Assembly: GCA_022575985.1 (NCBI GenBank) | Contig: JAKSXM010000014.1 | Span: forward strand, 3,658,001 to 3,722,000 | Length of the DNA: 64,000 nucleotides | Origin: Anagrus nilaparvatae | Taxonomy: Eukaryota > Arthropoda > Insecta > Hymenoptera > Mymaridae | Direction: 5' to 3' | Program-made: the position numbers and the translations under genes | Notes under the pieces: generated by a model | The model's database searches: none | Seen by the model: the letters and a program-made list of their open reading frames with translations, nothing else | What the model was told of the DNA's origin: nothing | In this document: in pieces, positions 62,491 to 64,000 of the stretch | Position numbering within the stretch: the first letter of the stretch is position 1 | How the letters are laid out: the number at the start of each line of letters is the position of its first letter

Positions 62491-63083
62491 AGTTTGAGAA
62501 ATAAAGAAATACCATTCTTTTATAAAAATGAAATAGAAGAAGAAATTTTAAATTCATCAGATACCCCAAATAAACAGGGAAAGTTTGGCCGACTACAGAA
62601 GAAATGGTCCAGGAAAATGTGGAAAATTCAATAGCAAACATTTCTCTTAGAAAAATAAGAAAATTACGAAAAATTAAAAATTTTAAGGTCAAGGAAAATA
62701 ATAACACAAATTCCTTTGATAGTAGTATAAACAAAATTTTAAGTATGCCAGAATTTGCTGATCAGCAAAAAGCTAGCAATAACAACAAAACTGCTGATGT
62801 AAGTGCATTTTGTCATTCTGAAAAAGAAGCTTCTTTATATAACAATGAATTACATAATATGTTAAATAATATAAAAAATGATGAACAAGATATCTTGAAA
62901 ACAAATATATTAAATTATGCAATTAAAAAAGGCAATTTTAACGAACTAAATAATATTTTAATAATATATACAGACAATTATGAGCCAAGGACCTTCCCAT
63001 TGACATACTTAGACCACATTGAACAGAAAAACAATAAAATTACAAAAATTGATAATGAAATTTTTACAACAGAAAATAACTAA
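62491..63083 (+). pseudogene. Ty3/gypsy pol segment downstream of protease
   Basis: A frame ending at TAA 63,081-63,083 is Asn/Lys/Glu-rich (FADQQKASNNNKTADVSAF, LDHIEQKNNKITK) and shows no RT motif. It may be the linker between protease and RT, after which the element is truncated. No RT, RNase H, integrase or 3' LTR appears before the window ends. Confidence 0.45.
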
Positions 63084-64000
63084 ATAACAGAAAAACCAAC
63101 ACGGTTGGCTAGAAACAATTTTAAATAAAATTTGAAGGTACCTCCGAGATTCCAATGAATTTTGATTGTAGGGTACCTACAGGTCCTAAAAAAACAAAAA
63201 GGAAAAAAATCTCGGCGCTTTTTTATTTTTGCCCAAAATAGGGCTATCTCGGTGAATATTTTCAAAAAAACGTTTGAAAAAGAAATAATGAATTATAAAT
63301 CTTACAATTTTAATTGTAATATACTAGAATATGAAAGAAAAGTTAAATTTATACATTTTTATGTATTTTTAATTCACCTGCGCAGACCCAGATGTAATGG
63401 ATGGTCATTGAGGCTGTAAAGCTGACCTAGCTGAAAAAACTACATAAAAAACTACATACCCAGGACAAGATGTGATTTTGTCGGGGAAAATATACTTGAC
63501 GATTTCAACTATCATTTTTCTAGACCTTATAGGGTCTCGTCACTGTTTTTGGACACTTTTACTTTAGTCGAAACTGTGATTTTTTCAATTTTTTGAATTT
63601 GATGAAAAAACTAAGATTCAGATAAAATAAGTTAGGGAGATAGTACCCCCTAATCAGGAGTTTCCATTGGGGGTATGAGCAAAAAAAAGGGATTTGCTAT
63701 TTTCCGGGGATGGCAACTTAAGGGATGCTAGTAATTGGGGTAAAACTTCGAATTTACGCATGCGTAACGTTGACCAAGCCAATTCACAGTAGGCTTGCAT
63801 AATAATTTCACCAAGTCGAATGCTATACGCGTGCGTAATAAATCGACGCAAGAAATCTTTATTTTTGATATTTTGGATATTTTATCCATCAAGTTAAAAT
63901 CCCCTTAAAAAAGCAAATCCCCTATCTCCCAAAGAAAGCTTCTAACCAGGGAGGTATTATCCCCTTAAATGGGCTTACAACTATTGGAACATATTCATAG
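63084..64000. other. Mixed repeats, no gene seen
   Basis: AGGGAGATAGTACCCCCTAA (from about 63,633) and its partial inverse near 63,922-63,965 hint at another foldback end. ACGCATGCGT and ACGCGTGCGT words lie at about 63,757 and 63,829. No frame is supportable. Confidence 0.35.

Overview
The window is eukaryotic nuclear DNA, very AT-rich, with spliced coding fragments, long microsatellites and a dense load of transposable elements. The family mix (P-like, Transib-like, piggyBac, hAT, BEL/Pao, Ty3/gypsy, R1-, LOA-, CR1- and L2-like LINEs) is typical of an insect. A hymenopteran is my guess, from the R1/LOA/BEL content and the (ATT)n tails, but no marker gene proves it. I see no operon, no CRISPR and no complete host gene.

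Layout. 1-2,340: an unassigned open-frame fragment, a 24-bp tandem repeat and a LINE 3' scrap. 2,341-10,218: a decayed P-element-like transposase gene (THAP domain, coiled coil, DDE-type core). Its THAP domain is split by a 4.6-kb intron that holds a satellite-like array and half of an inverted pair of 1.1-kb tRNA-bearing elements. 10,220-14,630: dispersed repeats, a second satellite block, nested hairpins and a 2.1-kb near-perfect palindrome. 15,600-18,820: a BEL/Pao pol relic with a LINE end inserted in it. 20,287-22,192: a textbook hAT MITE and a Transib-type foldback with CGGCG target duplications. 22,642-26,690: an internally deleted piggyBac, a reverse-strand BEL/Pao relic and an R1-clade fragment. 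26,900-29,200: the quietest part, with a piggyBac-type MITE, a probable last exon of a host gene and a tRNA-Thr-like sequence.

29,700-42,270 is a LINE district: three tandem copies of a dispersed repeat, then three minus-strand LINEs stacked head to tail. Each of the three ends in an (ATT)n tract, and two of them abut the next element's tail. A plus-strand L2-like LINE with an uninterrupted 623-codon RT frame follows. 44,157-45,960 is a second BEL/Pao gag-protease relic. 49,010-52,346 is a third satellite-like array carrying a Mutator-type transposase scrap. 52,351-54,834 is a large foldback with an apparently exact internal duplication. 59,163-59,880 holds reverse-strand exon-like frames. 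60,785-63,083 is a Ty3/gypsy gag-protease region.

The genes do not form a pathway. The window is a record of selfish elements inserting into one another. The features most worth following are the Transib foldback with recombination-signal-like ends, the microsatellite-linked LINE stack, a hairpin module whose stem co-varies between copies, and the satellite blocks that each follow a conserved small palindrome.
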